Of a stretch of DNA of 64,000 nucleotides, positions 1 to 12,100 are shown piece by piece. Within the stretch, counting starts at the first letter, position 1; the number at the start of each line of letters is the position of its first letter. Origin of the DNA: Eudorina sp. 2006-703-Eu-15 (taxonomy: Eukaryota > Chlorophyta > Chlorophyceae > Chlamydomonadales > Volvocaceae). The position numbers were made by a program, and so were the translations under genes. The notes under the pieces were generated by a model that saw only the letters and a program-made list of their open reading frames with translations, ran no database searches and had not been told where the DNA came from. The stretch is from contig BDSI01000001.1 in the NCBI GenBank assembly GCA_003117195.1, positions 2,456,164 through 2,520,163 of the forward strand, read 5' to 3'.

Positions 1-121
1 GTATTTCCTGGGCCAATTTTGTATTCCCCGTGCGGCTGCTTGCGATGCGTTCTGTCGTGATGGCAAGTCAAAGAGTTTGTCCTGCAAACAAGAAACGTGA
101 ATCGCCGATGTTTCCTTGCAG

Positions 122-3100
122 GATCACCTTTTCACAGCCAGCTTGCGAGCGTCATGCAGGCTAGCCCAATTATTTGCGCGCTGCCCGGGTCGTGCAGTCG
201 CACGCTTGCTTGTCGTCCAAGAGCACAGTCGCGGGGCGATGTCGACTCGGCGCTGGTCTATGGGAAAGAAGACAGCCAGCAGCTGACTGCGTCCATGATC
301 ATGTCCAGCGGAATGCGCGGCGGGTTCATTTCGGGAAACCCAACCAGCAAGTTTATGGCGACCCTAGAACCTGGGATCACGATGGAAGCCGCTCAAGAGC
401 CAGAAAGGATGTCACCTAAAATATTCTGCTGCAAAAGCGTGGAGATGAGTGACGCGACAGAGGGCGACGCGCTGCTCTCCAAAACGGCATCGTCCCGCCG
501 ATATCGCGACTTGGATTCCTATCTTCCCACGCAACCGTTCCCCGGCCGTTTTGCAAACAGATATACGGACAGCGCTTTTAGCGGGCTGAGCAGCCAGATA
601 CAGTCGCTTCCGGTCCAGACGTCCGACTGGCTAGATGTCGTGGAGGCGACGGCAAAATTGGCGGCCTCGGCACTGCCGCCGGGCACCTCCCCGACAGCAG
701 CCATTGCGCGGCAGAACGGCAACGCGGCCGGGTGGCCGGAGCTGCCCAGCGAGCTGGCGGCGAAGGGCAGGGAAGCACACCCCGCCATGGCGCTGTCGAT
801 GCGCGAGGTTTCGGAACTCGCGCATCCGTCCCCAGCGGCTCCGGAACCTGGTGTCCAGCCCAGGGACTTGCTCGAGCCCGCGGAAACCCCGGACACCGCG
901 ATGACGTCACACAGCCCCGTACAGCCTCCAGAAGCCCCCGACACGTCCGTGACGTCGCCGTCGCCCCCCTCGCCGCTGGCGGTCCTGTCGTACACCGCTA
1001 CGTCGGCGCTTCCGTCCCGCGAGGGCCAGGAGAGTTTCTGCGAGCCCTGCCCGCCGACCGGGGCCGCTCATTACCGGGGCGAAGTCCCCCGACCGGCGAG
1101 CGTCGCCGGCGCCACGACCTTTACCCCCCCGCCCGCCACCTGCCCTTCGCCCGCCGCCGGCCCGCCGCCGCCGTCGTACAGGGCGGCGCCTGGATCGGTC
1201 GCTGAGACTCCCCGCGCCGCCGACGCATCCACCGCTGGTAAGCTCTCGGCGCTCGACGACCGCCACGGCGGTGCCGAGGAATGTGACGTCGCGCCGCCGG
1301 CCGGCGCGACACTTGCCGTAAAGGACTTGAGAAGGGCGACGGCGTCGCCTTCGGATGCGCACCCCGACGCGCCTGCTGCTGCTGTTGCTGCTGCTGCTGT
1401 TGCTGCTGCTGCTGTTGCTGCTGCTGTAGGTGGCACGGAATCTGTGGCGGCCGAGATTTTGCCACCGCGATCGCCGCCGCCGCCTCCAGGACCCGTGGGT
1501 CAGTGCCGGCGGCCAATGGAGCACCTGGAGCAGCACCCGGCACGGGCAGCCGTGTATCCGCAGCAGCCGCCGCCGGGTGCACCAGGCCTGCAGCCACAGC
1601 CGCAGCCGCAGCCGCAGCCGGCATCCAGGGAGACCTCCCTGGACCGCGCCGTCCTGCTGGCTGGGGGCCGGGGTGCAACGGACCCTTTACCGCCGACCCA
1701 CGAAACCCCGGGAAGCCCGGCATCCCCGACAGCCGTCTTTGATCCGCGGACGGGCTCCTGCACACCTCTGCTGGATCCGCTGAATTCCGCTTCCGGATCC
1801 GGATCTGGATCCGCCGCCTCGGAACTAGTGGTGAATGCGCGCCGCCCGGCGCCGCACCTGCAGACGTCCCTTCCATTGGCTGTACGACAGGGGATGAGCA
1901 GCTGTCCGGGTCCGGCTCAGCGAGGCAGGAGTACGACGCCGGCCCGGCGGCACCGCCTGGCGGCGGCGGCGGCGGGATCCGCGTCGTTGGCGCCTTGCAG
2001 CGTGCCGGACAATGCCGTACCGTCCATGTTTTCGACAATGGCGACCGTGCCGATGGCAATAGCGCACGGCGGCATGCCGTACATGGTCACGGCGCCGCAG
2101 GACATGGCGGGCGCCGCCGCCGCGGCCGGCCAGGGCGGCCACGGCGGCTGCCTGCCTGGGCCAGCCGGATCCGTCGGCGGCGGCGGTGCGTCGTCCTGGC
2201 GGCGGCTGCTGCAGTGGCGGCGGAAGCCGACGGCGGCCGACGCCTCGCTGCGCCGTCACCGGAGCCGCCAGGTCGGTTATCAGTTGCAAACGGGCGGCGG
2301 CGGCGCGGCGGCGGCGGCGGGGTTGCTCCACCACTCGCAAGGCGGCGACGGCGGCAAGGGCGGCAACAGCGGCCTGCCGACGCGTTTGAGCTGTGGCAGC
2401 GTCGCTGGCGACGCAGCGCCGTCGGCGCCCCTGCCCGACAATCTGCCGTACATTGAGCCTTTGAGCAGCGGCCCGGCTTCGCCGCTCCTGACCCTGCCCG
2501 ACCAGCTCGCCGTCGCGCAATTCGCGCCGTACAATTTTGCGTCGTATTCGCCGGGAGGCAACGTCAGCCTCGACACCGGCACTGGCGTCGGTCTGTCTGA
2601 CGCCTTTTCGGGTTTCACAACCGTCGAGGCCGCCGCCGCGCTGGCCGGCCGCGCCGCCGCCGCCGCCGCCGACGGCCGCGGCTGTATTCACGTCTGCACA
2701 GAGTCAATGCTGGCGCCCGAGGACTATCTGTCTCCGCGGCCTCGGGCGGTGCAGCTGGGGTACGTCCCCGTGCCTGGCAATGGCGCCCAAGGCTCGGTAC
2801 TGCGAGGCTTCGCCGCCGCCCAGAAGCTCGTACAGACGCTGCGCACCCTCCCATACAGCATCCGGTTTAACTCGTCCCGGGTTAACTCGTCCCAGATGGT
2901 GGCGGCGGCGGAGCAGCGTGCCGGCGGCTTCGACAGCGCCGGCGGGCGCGTCGGCGTCGGCGGCGGCGGCGGCAGCCAGTCCGGGTTAGGCCTTGGAAGT
3001 GTCTGCCCGCATGTCGGCGCGGCGGACGGCGACGGCGGAACGCATTCGGCGCTGCTGGATTCGCTGGAAGTGCGCCTGATGGGGCCCCCGGCGGTGGTGG

Positions 3101-3288
3101 CGGCGGCGGCGGCGCCGACGGTGCCGTCGATCGGCAGCGGTGCGGTGGCGGCCGCGGCGGCGGCGGCGGCTGCACACGAGGAGGCGTGTGAAGGCGGCCG
3201 CCGTCTCCGCCGGCAGCGGGCGGCGGGGCTCCTGTGCTGTTTCGGTGGGGCCGCTGCTGCTGCCGGTCGAGGGCAGTCGTCGTCTTGA
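122..3288 (+). CDS. Low-complexity Ala/Gly/Pro-rich protein, 3'-terminal exon (5' part outside window)
   Basis: One open frame runs to a TGA at 3286-3288. A good splice acceptor (TTTCCTTGCAG, ending at 121) suggests this is a last exon, so the true start may lie left of the window; the first in-frame ATG is at 154. The first third reads like normal protein (for example SDWLDVVEATAKLAASALPP). After that come an AAAV repeat (about 1375-1430), a QP repeat (about 1591-1620) and long Gly/Ala runs. Between them lie ordered islands such as DNLPYIEPLSSGPASPLLTL and MLAPEDYLSPRP. Near the C-terminus is a basic stretch followed by LLCCFGG. I recognise no family and assign no function. Long GC-rich frames can arise by chance, but the non-repetitive islands favour real coding. 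Confidence 0.5.
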
Positions 3289-3750
3289 GGGGGGAGGCTG
3301 TGTTGCGCGACTTGGGGGAAGAAGATTGGGGCCTTATGGCGTTCAGGCGACCGTGCATGCATGCACGGGCGTTGAGTATCCTCTGCCGCGGCGGTTCTGT
3401 ATGACGGCTCCGCCGCAGCTGTGCCATGCGAGGATGGCCCGCATCATGGCGTGTAGGCCGTACAATCACGTAACTTACAAAGGTCGGCACGGTTATCTCC
3501 CCCCACACGCACACCTACACACCTAGACGCCACACACACGCCTTCCCGACCTAGAGCCCGGCGCACCGCGCCGCGCCGTGCCGCGCCGTGCCGCGTTGCG
3601 CGCCGCTCTGCCGCTCTGCTTTGTGGTTTTTCATGGTCAAGTGCTGTTTCGGTCGTCGCCGCCATCGTCGTCGCCATCGTCGTCGCCGTCGTTGTCGTAC
3701 ACTTGCCGTCCGTCTCGCATCTGCATCGAAGCATCGCCTACTCGGGGGCG

Positions 3751-4068
3751 CGTGTGTGTGTATGTGTAAATGCATGTGTATGTGTAAATGCTTGTGTATG
3801 TGTAAATGCTTTTGTATGTGTAAATGCATGTGTATGTGTAAATGCTTGTGTATGTGTAAATGCTTGTGTATGTGTAAATGCACGTGTGTGTGTGTGTGTG
3901 TAAATGCTTGTGTATGTGTAAATGCATGTGTATGTGTAAATGCTTGTGTATGTGTAAATGCTTGTGTATGTGTAAATGCTTGTGTATGTGTAAATGCTTG
4001 TGTATGTGTAAATGCATGTGTATGTGTAAATGCACGTGTGTGTGTGTGTGTAAATGCATGTGTGTGTG
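3751..4068. repeat. Minisatellite of about 18 bp with TGTAA in each unit
   Basis: About 16 units of the form TGTGTATGTGTAAATGCT (last base T or A), interrupted by short (GT)n runs near 3885 and 4035. Each unit contains TGTAA, the usual poly(A) signal of volvocine algae. The array begins about 460 bases after the stop of the preceding gene. Confidence 0.9.
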
Positions 4069-5699
4069 TTCGGGTCCTCGGCCCTTCAGCGGCTGCGGTA
4101 AATAAAGACAGTCACAACGGTTTCGGCGCAATCGATGTCACGGATTGTTACGGCGCATGCCGTACGTACGGCACCCCAAAAGGCGCCCCCAAGGGCGCCT
4201 GTGCAGGTGCATGGGTTGCGCACGCGCTCGGGCTGGCGGACGGACGGACGCTTTGTTGCCGTACACACAGCCATACACACGTACGGCACGTTGCCGCGCG
4301 CTAGGACGGGGCACAGTGGCGGCGCTGCCGTTGCCGAGGATCCGTTGATGTCTGCTGGGTGGTGGTGGTGGTGGGTGATTATTGTTGCTGTTGATGTGGT
4401 GGATGTGGGGTGGTGGTGGTGGTGGGTGTGGTAGTGGTTATGGTGGTGGTGGTGGTGGAACTAGTACGGCGGCTGCGGTGTCGAATGCATGCTTTCGAGC
4501 CTCGCTGCCAACCATTGTTGCCCCGGCGATAAATGAAGATGTTTACCACCTGTTCGTGAAACCAAACCGTTCTTGAAGGACGCCTCACACATCGAAACAA
4601 TAATTCAATTTCCAAGCAGTGGATGTCATGATTTCACGGCATAAGCAGTGTGCGAACATCTCTGGTCCCGCGATGTTCGGGACCCGTACAGATCTGGGGA
4701 TGATGATTGCGTGGTTTTCGGGGCAGGAGTTTGAGGGCACCCTAGTCCTAACACACCCGGCTGTTCGAGGTCGAGGATCCCATATTCCCATTGCCTCAGG
4801 GTTGTCCCGATTTCGCCGCCGTGAATGCACGGCCGTCGAGGAGGCGCTGCTCAACGGGCTGTGTGTTTAGGGGTACATGGTGTGTCTGTGTGTGTGTGTG
4901 CGCGTGTGTGTAAAAGAGAACTGAGCCGCGAGAAGCCAAGTCCAGCGTATCAGGCGGTGTAGGCGAAGGAAGTAAATGACACCCGTGTGTGTGTGTTGGT
5001 GGGCCGCGCATGGCCAGCCCGGAAGCAAGGGGGTGGGAGGCAGGGGTGGGAGGCAGGGGTGGGAGGCAGGAAAACACGTTGGGGGAGTCGACGGGTCACG
5101 TGCCCGGTCTGCGCGCAGGGGCTGTTCCCCGTCTGTGCGGTGCGCCGGGCGACCTGGATGAGGGCCCCTTCACATCACATCACATCACATCACATGTACA
5201 CACGGGGGATGGGGTGGGTCGGGGGGGTTTCTGTTCACGCGCGCCCCGAGAACTGTTCCAGCGGGGAAGCTGCAGAGCCGCGGGTCGTGGGGTCAGTCGA
5301 CGAGGCAGTTGGTTGGTTGTGTATGTGTTTGGGAGGGGGGGCTTGACGGCCGTTGCTGACCGGCCTTCGCTCCCGATGCAGCTGGAAAGGGGAGCGGGGG
5401 TGGAGCTGCGACTGCTGCCGCGAGGATTGCCGCTGCGGCGGTACTCACCGGCAGGAGCAGTCGCTTCGGGTCCACGCCGGCTTTTGCCAGCTATGCTGCT
5501 GCCGCCCCTGCGGCTTTCGGTCGCTGATGAAATGTGGCATGAGCAAGGAATGCCCAAAGGCGGGGTCTTGTTTCGATCATCCTTCACCTGCCTTGCCTGT
5601 ACGGCCTGGTACGGCCTGAAACGACGGCCGCGCATGCGCGACGTGAAGATCATGCGTCTTAGGAATACGGATGTCCGATGTAGCTGTACTGATCATATG
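4069..5699. other. Stretch without a recognisable gene
   Basis: Holds a palindrome GCCGTACGTACGGC near 4158, a (GGT)n tract at about 4361-4460, one copy of the dispersed AACTGAGCCGCGAGAAG repeat at 4911-4935, and (CACAT)n at about 5170-5195. An open frame at 4619-4870 follows an acceptor-like AAGCAG but matches nothing I know. A Cys-rich frame at 5353-5619 has no supporting splice structure. Confidence 0.5.
4911..4935 (+). repeat. Dispersed short repeat A, copy 1
   Basis: TAAAAGAG followed by AACTGAGCCGCGAGAAG, directly after a (GT)n run and followed by CCAAGTCCAGCGTATC. The copy at 45822-45846 shares both the core and the AAGTCCAGC extension. Confidence 0.75.
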
Positions 5700-5773
5700 T
5701 GTCGGGTCAGGTGACAGTACCGCAGTTAGGCGGTTTAAGGTCCTGGGTTCGAGTCCTAGGGTGACCCCCGACA
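5700..5773 (+). other. tRNA-like sequence with Pol III A/B-box motifs (degenerate tRNA or SINE head)
   Basis: A consensus B box GGTTCGAGTCC lies at 5746-5756 in a 5-bp T-arm (5743-5747 pairs with 5755-5759). An A-box-like TACCGCAGTTAGG lies at 5718-5730. The whole is closed by TGTCGGGTCA (5700-5709) against TGACCCCCGACA (5762-5773), imperfectly. The two boxes are only about 28 nt apart where a normal tRNA has about 44, so no ordinary anticodon arm can be folded. It is best read as a tRNA-derived relic or the head of a SINE, not a functional tRNA gene. Confidence 0.5.
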
Positions 5774-6018
5774 TTGTTCGGGAGCATGAGATTATGGCTA
5801 GCTGCTGAGATGTGGAGTTGAGATCACAGTTGATGGATTGAGATTCGCACGCTAGATCGGTGGCGATTGCTGAACCCTCTGTCTCTACGGATGTGCGGGT
5901 GAATGGATGAGGTGGGATCCTTGGTTGGCGGGATCAACCGCCTTGGACCCTCGGGTCGTATGGCGTAGGTTCGGTGTGATGATGGTTGAAGGTGTCCTAT
6001 AGCATCATATAAAAGCCG

Positions 6019-6076
6019 CGACATAAACCCCTAGACAGGGCCCGGAAGCCTATCCACACTGTAACGGTACTACTAC
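6019..6076. repeat. 58-bp repeat, copy 1
   Basis: Identical over 58 bases to 32529-32586. It starts CGACATAAACCCCTAGACAG and ends GTAACGGTACTACTAC; flanks differ on both sides. A TATAAAAG string lies just upstream at 6008-6015, and the tRNA-like sequence lies 250 bases upstream on the same strand. Confidence 0.9.
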
Positions 6077-6520
6077 TATATGTGTACTGTTAGTGTACTG
6101 GAGATCTGGAGTACTGTTAAATTGTGGTTTGGTAACCAAAAATTGTGCGCAGGTTCACAGTGTCAAGTCTCATGGATGACGGGGCATGAATGACGGGGCG
6201 TGTTATCAGGGCATGATGCCAGGGCATGACGACGAGGCATGACGACGGGGCATCGGAACAGATCTCACCGGGCGGAAGGAGCGCGCCGCGGCGGTGACGC
6301 AGCCCGGCCGAAACCGCACCGCGGCCGTTCCCCAGCGGGCGGGCGGGCGGGGGGGGGGGGCGGGCGGGGGGCCGGGTCGTTGGGGGAGTCCAGAGTTGGC
6401 TGCCTCGGGTCCTCGCGGGATGTGGGGGCCGGAACGGACTGGGGTGTCTTGTGGCGGCTTAAGCGGCGGCGGTCGGGAAGGGCAGCGCCGTGAGATGATG
6501 ACGGCAGCTTCCGGGCAGCC

Positions 6521-6668
6521 CGTCCATGTGTTCAAGCGTGCCGTCCATGTGTTCAAGCATGCCGTGCACGTGTTATGCGTGCCGTACATGTGTTCAAGCA
6601 TAGCATACATGTGTTACGTGTGCCGTACACTTGTTCCAGCATGCCGTACACGTGATTAAGTGTGCCGT
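6521..6668. repeat. Tandem repeat of about 21 bp, GCCGTACATGTGTTCAAGCAT-like
   Basis: About seven imperfect units, each opening with GCCGT(A/C)CA and containing an ACATGT-like palindrome. The word GCCGTACA also recurs widely elsewhere in the window. Confidence 0.8.
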
Positions 6669-6825
6669 TCTAGTCCTGGATGTACCAAGTTGCAAGCGGT
6701 GTTGGTCGTGGTGGACGTTCGTTATGGCCAAAGCGAGGTCGGCGCAGGTGCAGGTGCAGGGGCCGAGACGCGTGACCTGGAGAGGGGCACACCCCGTAGC
6801 ACAGCTAGCTGCCTGGCTGTGTTTC

Positions 6826-6845
6826 TGTCTGTCTGTCTGTGTGTG

Positions 6846-6876
<31 letters not shown>

Positions 6877-6880
6877 GCAT
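6826..6880. repeat. (TGTC)n microsatellite
   Basis: Tandem CTGT/TGTC tetranucleotide interrupted once by TGTGTG. Confidence 0.9.
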
Positions 6881-7756
6881 TAGAATGCGTTAGTTTATAT
6901 AAAGAACCCGCCTGACCCAGCCCAGGTAGATTTGTGTGTGTGTGTGTGTATGTGTGCGCTCCCGAGGCTCAGGCGCGGGCTGGTCAGACCCCGCTGCCGC
7001 TTCCGTCTTCCCTTCGCGTGACGCTCGGACGCTGGAGAAATGTACGGCGCTCCGCCCCAGGGCACCCCCTTGCGAGGCACAACCGACCGCACATGATGTA
7101 CGGCAGGATGTACGGCATGGCGGCTGCCTGGACACGTGGCCGGTGAGGTGGTGAGGAGGGGAGTGGGCGACGGGACCGACCCGGGCCCGGGCCCCGTCTG
7201 TAGCCCGGGCCCCGTCTGTAGCCCGCGGCCTGTCGCCGATGCACAGGCACCTGGGCGATCGGTCTCCCGGCAGGTCTTAATTTATTCTGCCGTCGGCGGT
7301 GGGACACGCCTACATTTAGTCGGAAGACTCCAATGGAACAGTACTTTCAGTCCACGGCGGCGCTGGTCACGGACGGCTTTGTTTGTTTGTTAGGCGCAGC
7401 TTTAGTAAAGGCACTGCAGCGTTGGTCTCCCCTCGCCCAGTCGCTTTCCTGGTTGTTCCCGAGGTGCCCACCCCTGTGGCGATATCGCGATATCGCCTTG
7501 GGCCACTTGGGGGCGGCCTTGTCGCCGGCGGCCTTGTTTGGGAGCCGCCTAGAAAAGACGGGCCGCGGCGAGCTCGGCGCTGGTTGCGCCTTGGAGGGGG
7601 CTTGCACCCGTGACACGAGTTGGAGGGGGGCTTGCACCTGTGACACGAGTTGGTGACACGAGTTGGTGGCACGAGCGAAGGTGCAGATCCGCTCCATTCC
7701 TATCCTCATCCCCAACCCCATTGCCTGGGGTATCACAACTAGAAAGGCGCCAGAGG

Positions 7757-7757
<1 letters not shown>

Positions 7758-7828
<71 letters not shown>
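7758..7828. repeat. (GT)n microsatellite
   Basis: About 35 uninterrupted GT units. Confidence 0.97.
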
Positions 7829-7830
<2 letters not shown>

Positions 7831-8388
7831 CCACCCAAGAGCGAAGCCGCAGCGGCCTCCGTCGGTCGCATCATGTACGTGTTGGAGTACGGCAGAAGAT
7901 ATGGTTCGATGTGGGTCGGGGCCTTGCGTGTGCGGAAAGGAGAAGGACGACGAAGATGTGCCGGGTATTGGGCCGGCAGGGGCGGTGATTGTTTCCATCC
8001 AACGGCGAACGCGCGTGGTGGAGAGTACGGCACGGTACGGCACTTTTGGGTTGATCCGGGCCTCCTCGATCGCTCGACACACACCCCCGGTCAAGCCAGC
8101 TGACATGACATGACATGCATCGAGCCAGCCAGCCTCGAGCTGCAGGCAGGGTACACAGTTGTATTGCATTAAGAAACATTGCGCTGACATTATCCGCATT
8201 GTTCGTAAAGCTGATATCATGGTGGCCATGTCAAGGCGACCTTGTTGCAAAGCTGATTGCGATGGCGTTCGGAGAAGGGGTTATCTGTGTGTCGATGGCG
8301 TTAACTAGATGATGACGTGCAAACCAATAGTCGTGCCGGCAGAGCAGAGAAGGGGGCTTGATGACAAGAACAACTTACCGTAGTCGCT

Positions 8389-8459
8389 CATGCCGCGGCG
8401 GCGCGGCCTCATGCCGCGGCGGCGCGGCCTCATGCCGCGGCGGCGCGGCCTCATGCCGC
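8389..8459. repeat. 21-bp GC-rich tandem repeat
   Basis: Three full copies and a partial fourth of CATGCCGCGGCGGCGCGGCC plus T. On the minus strand they read as the heptapeptide MRPRRRG three times, ending in GMSDYG at a consensus GTAAGT donor, so a minus-strand exon is possible. Confidence 0.85.
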
Positions 8460-11400
8460 TGGACTGAACTTGCGCTTTTCGGCATGCTCCCCACCCACCT
8501 GCTGCTGTGTTTGCCTCCGGCGCGCACACACATGTGTCATCATGGATCGTTTACACATGTGTCATCGTACGGCATTTGCCGTACTTCATCTCCTCACCAG
8601 GTCCTGCTGGCGGCTGTCCGAACAAAGCCCCCGCACGCACGCCCTTGGGTCCGATCGTGACACCGCCTCAACACGCGCAAAACATTAAAATATCTGTCTT
8701 GTACCGGTCCGGATTATGGGTATAAGGCTTACCACGTCCACAAGGGGGGTTGTGAGAGGCCGCCTGCAGGTGTACGGCATGCTGCCACATGTCGTGGTCA
8801 TTGGCGGCGTACACGGCGGCGTTCGGCCCCGCCGAATGCGTGATGCGAATGACGCAGAGGGCACCTCTGACGGCGTCCGCTGGGGCACGTGGCGTGAGGC
8901 GGCCAAAGGGCATTTGCAGGTGGAGGTGCCGGTACGGTGTGTTGCGGGTTGGTTGCGGTGTTCTGACTTGTTGGCGTTGGTCGCGGGCTAGGCAGCCCCG
9001 AATGAAACGTGCCGTAGCCATTGGATCCCGGGGAGTCAAAATGTATATATCTATCCCCCCGGCAGCGCATCCGCCTATTACCAGAACCAAGCCACGGGTC
9101 CAATCGTGGTCGGGTGCTGGAGGCGCCGGACGGATTGGAGGGGGCGGCTGTGTACGGGGTATAGCGATGCACTTGCTCGGGTTTTGATGTTTTAGTGACC
9201 CCAGGGTTTTGCGGACGGCAGCTGCGAGGGCTACAGGAGCTCCGCGGTGTATGCGTAGTACCATTGCGGTCCAGTTATTGTCATTCTTGCTGTACGTATG
9301 GTTGGGTTGTTGGTCGCGGCCGCGGCCGAGGACAGATCAGTGCGTCCGGCGACGCCGGAGCTCGGAGGCCCTCGGAACCGAACTGCTGCCCCCAAGGAAG
9401 CCGCGCACTGGGGCTGCTGCTGCTGGGTGTGGTCTGGACTCTGCGCGCCCCGCGCGTTTGACCGCCGCACCGTCGAGCCGGCAGGGGCGGGGCCCCGCCC
9501 CGCTGCAGGCCAGAGCGCGGTTGCCTTCAAGGGGAGTGATTGGGAAGCCGTCGTATTGGGAATACGACGGAAAGTGACGATAGCGATCCTCGGGGGCATA
9601 TTCAGGCTTACCTATTCATTACATCCACGTTTGTGGTTTCCTGAACCGCCGAACGGGACGTCTGAACGGCTGAAGCAGCAACAGTGGCGCGAAGTCGCGG
9701 CCCGCCGCACCTCCCACCCGCTCCCACTCCTCTGCTGTGCGCACCTTGCTCGGTTGCTCGCCGGCTTGCTCGCTTTCATGGGAGCCGTCCAAATGGATAT
9801 TCACTTTAAAGGTTTTTCTCTGTACTGGTGTATCTCGGGATTGTGAGAATCGTCGGGGCCTGTCCGCGGTGTGGAGGACATCGTCATGGCGCTGCGTACT
9901 GCTGTACCAAACTGTGCACTCCTGCGTTGCGCACGACAGGGCTACGATCATGTGTGCAGCTGTGCACGCGCGGTCGGATACGGGCAGCTGCTGTCGTAAG
10001 TCAGGGCCTGGTCAGCGTCAAGCCTGGTCAAGAGCCGCCCGCGCACCCTTGCGACCACAGCCCATTCACTCACAACCTCGGGCCCAGATACCGGTGCCGT
10101 ACACCCAACGCCGGGACCCACGATCGTCCCATCAGGCCCGTACCAACTGCTCCACGGCACGTCCAGCCCCGTACACCTGCCGTACAACATCGTCGCGCCA
10201 AGCGGATCGCGCAAAGTCCCAACCGGTTCATAGCTTTGATACGAATGTGTGTGCGGCGAAAAACAGAAGCTGATCACGCCCTATACGGGGCACGGTACAG
10301 TACTACTATATTAATGACAACCATGACGTGATGTAATAATGTACGCGACCCGTGTGCTGCCGTGATAAGAACCAGGGAGGGGTTGTGCGCTCCAGCGGCT
10401 GCGTGGCAGCGCTCCCACGTGCTGCTGTGGACCAGCCGCAAAACGAGGACCGGCTTCATGGGGGCCTCCAGAAACGACTGACGTCGGCTCGGCTGAGCAC
10501 ACTCGGTCCCGTTTCAAAGACGCGGAGATGGGGGCCCCAAATCCCCGGAGTCAGCTGGACTGGGTGGCGAAAGCGCGAAACCCGGACACGTGCGAGGCGG
10601 GGCGGGGCGGGGCTCCTCGGCCTCTGCAAAGCGGCCAAGGGGCGGCGCCACTGGCGTCGACAGCGGCTGCCGGTCCTCCGCTGCCGCCACATCCGGGGCT
10701 ACTCTCTGTCCATATCCGTCCGTCCGTCCGTCCGTCCTTCTCCGCGTTACAAATCTCATCCATCAAGTCGATCTTCTGTACGGCAACAGACATGAGGGCC
10801 CTTTGCGACCCGCGGGTCTCAAATGCAGTGCAGTGGCGTCCGTACCGCCCCAGCCAAGAGCCGTGGCCATACGTATGCGGGTCAACGAACTGCCGAAGGA
10901 AACGACCGCCCCCCCGGGGTGCCCTCGATCACAGCTTGCGGCCACGCGCCCGGACACCCCAGCTTTCCTCGCCCTTACTCGCCCGTCCGTACCTCAGGAA
11001 TGCGCACACAGCCGTTTTGCTTGCTCAATCGAAACTTTAGTACGGCATTGAATACGGTACAGCCAAGAGACCGAACCCAAGAGTGCATAGGACATACTTC
11101 CTAATGCAATCGCAGTCGCAGCAGAACAAACAAAAGGATACCTCTGCACATGCTCCCCAGCCAGCCACCGGATGCTCTGACACTCTGACACTGTCCATCG
11201 TGCTCGCGGTCATATCGACAGCCTGCACCCCCTCCCGATCATGACCCTTCCGCCGCCGCCGGGACAGGCGCCGAGCGGGACGGAAGGCCCCGGAGCGTCC
11301 CCTGCCCCCGCACCAAACTTGACAACGGCGCCACAGCAGCAGCAGCAGCAGCCTGCTCCCGCCTCATCTTCAACAGCAGCGGCCGTCATCGTCGTCGTCC

Positions 11401-11988
11401 GCGGCCCAACCTCAGAGTTCTCAACCCACGGAGCGTCCCCTCCGGCCCCTATGGCCGACCCAAAACTGGCGCTCCTCCGGATAGAACTCTTCATAATGAC
11501 GGCCGGCGGTCCGCCATCCAGCAGCCACAGTCAAACGGACGACGACGGAGGTCGCCCCGCGCGTCAGCGCTTGAAGGACTCCAATGCCGGACCGCCCGGC
11601 CCTGGAGTCTCTTGGCCTGCCTCCATTCGGGTACATAGACTTCAGCCAAGGGAAGCGATAAGACCTGTTCCCGAGGCCGCAAACGAACAACTTTGCGGTT
11701 GCCCGGCGATGCACCCTCCTTCATTCATTCCTTCATTCCGTCGTTCGTCGTCCCGAAGTCGCAATCGGAGGGATCGCCGGCAGCATGCAGGACGCGGCTG
11801 GGAGCCCGGGCGTTGCAGCCGCCATCGCCGGCAGCAGCAGCCGGATCGATTCCCGATCGCGGACCCCGCAGCCGCAACCCGTGCGGGAGATGCAGGGCCC
11901 CACATCCGAGCAAACCACACACATACACACACACACACATATACATACAAGGTTCATCACACTGCGACGACGTATGCGGCCGTGTATG

Positions 11989-12010
11989 TAAAAGAAAACT
12001 GAGCCGCGAG
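11989..12010 (+). repeat. Dispersed short repeat A, copy 2
   Basis: TAAAAGAA followed by AACTGAGCCGCGAG. A GGAACCCGCCCGA motif (repeat B) follows at about 12031. Confidence 0.7.
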
Positions 12011-12075
12011 GGCGTATGTGTTGTTCAGAAAAGGAACCCGCCCGACGAGCCCAGGTGCGTATGTGTGTGTGTATG

Positions 12076-12100
12076 TATAAGATAACTGAGCCGCGAGAAG
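12076..12100 (+). repeat. Dispersed short repeat A, copy 3
   Basis: TATAAGAT followed by AACTGAGCCGCGAGAAG, after a short (GT)n run; a GGAACCTGCCCGA motif follows near 12130. The adjacent second copy suggests a local duplication. Confidence 0.7.

Larger units (their letters stand above)
6077..8300. other. Repeat-rich stretch without a recognisable gene
   Basis: Apart from the repeats listed separately, this contains tandem GGCCCCGTCTGTAGCCC units (about 7188-7225), GACACGAGTTGG repeats (7611-7665) and a B-type AACCCGCC motif near 6905. No frame shows a known domain. Confidence 0.5.

Noticed and set aside
1121..2059. Long minus-strand frame opposite the first Ala-rich gene
   Set aside because: Gln/Arg-rich shadow of the plus-strand frame, which has the more protein-like islands.
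5353..5619. Cys-rich frame as a zinc-finger or metallothionein-like protein
   Set aside because: Cys spacing is irregular and no start, stop or splice context supports expression.
5577..5774. Minus-strand frame starting MSGVTLGLEPRTLNR
   Set aside because: It is the antisense of the tRNA-like sequence; LEPRT-type peptides are a common artefact of tRNA T-arms.
7761..7988. Cys/Val-rich open frames over GT tracts (also at 3.8-4.1 kb, 50.8 kb and 63.4-63.6 kb)
   Set aside because: They are translations of microsatellites with no other coding support.
11241..12002. Pro/Gln-rich plus-strand frame as a gene
   Set aside because: It runs into (CA)n and repeat A sequence and the opposite strand is equally open; no splice or start support.
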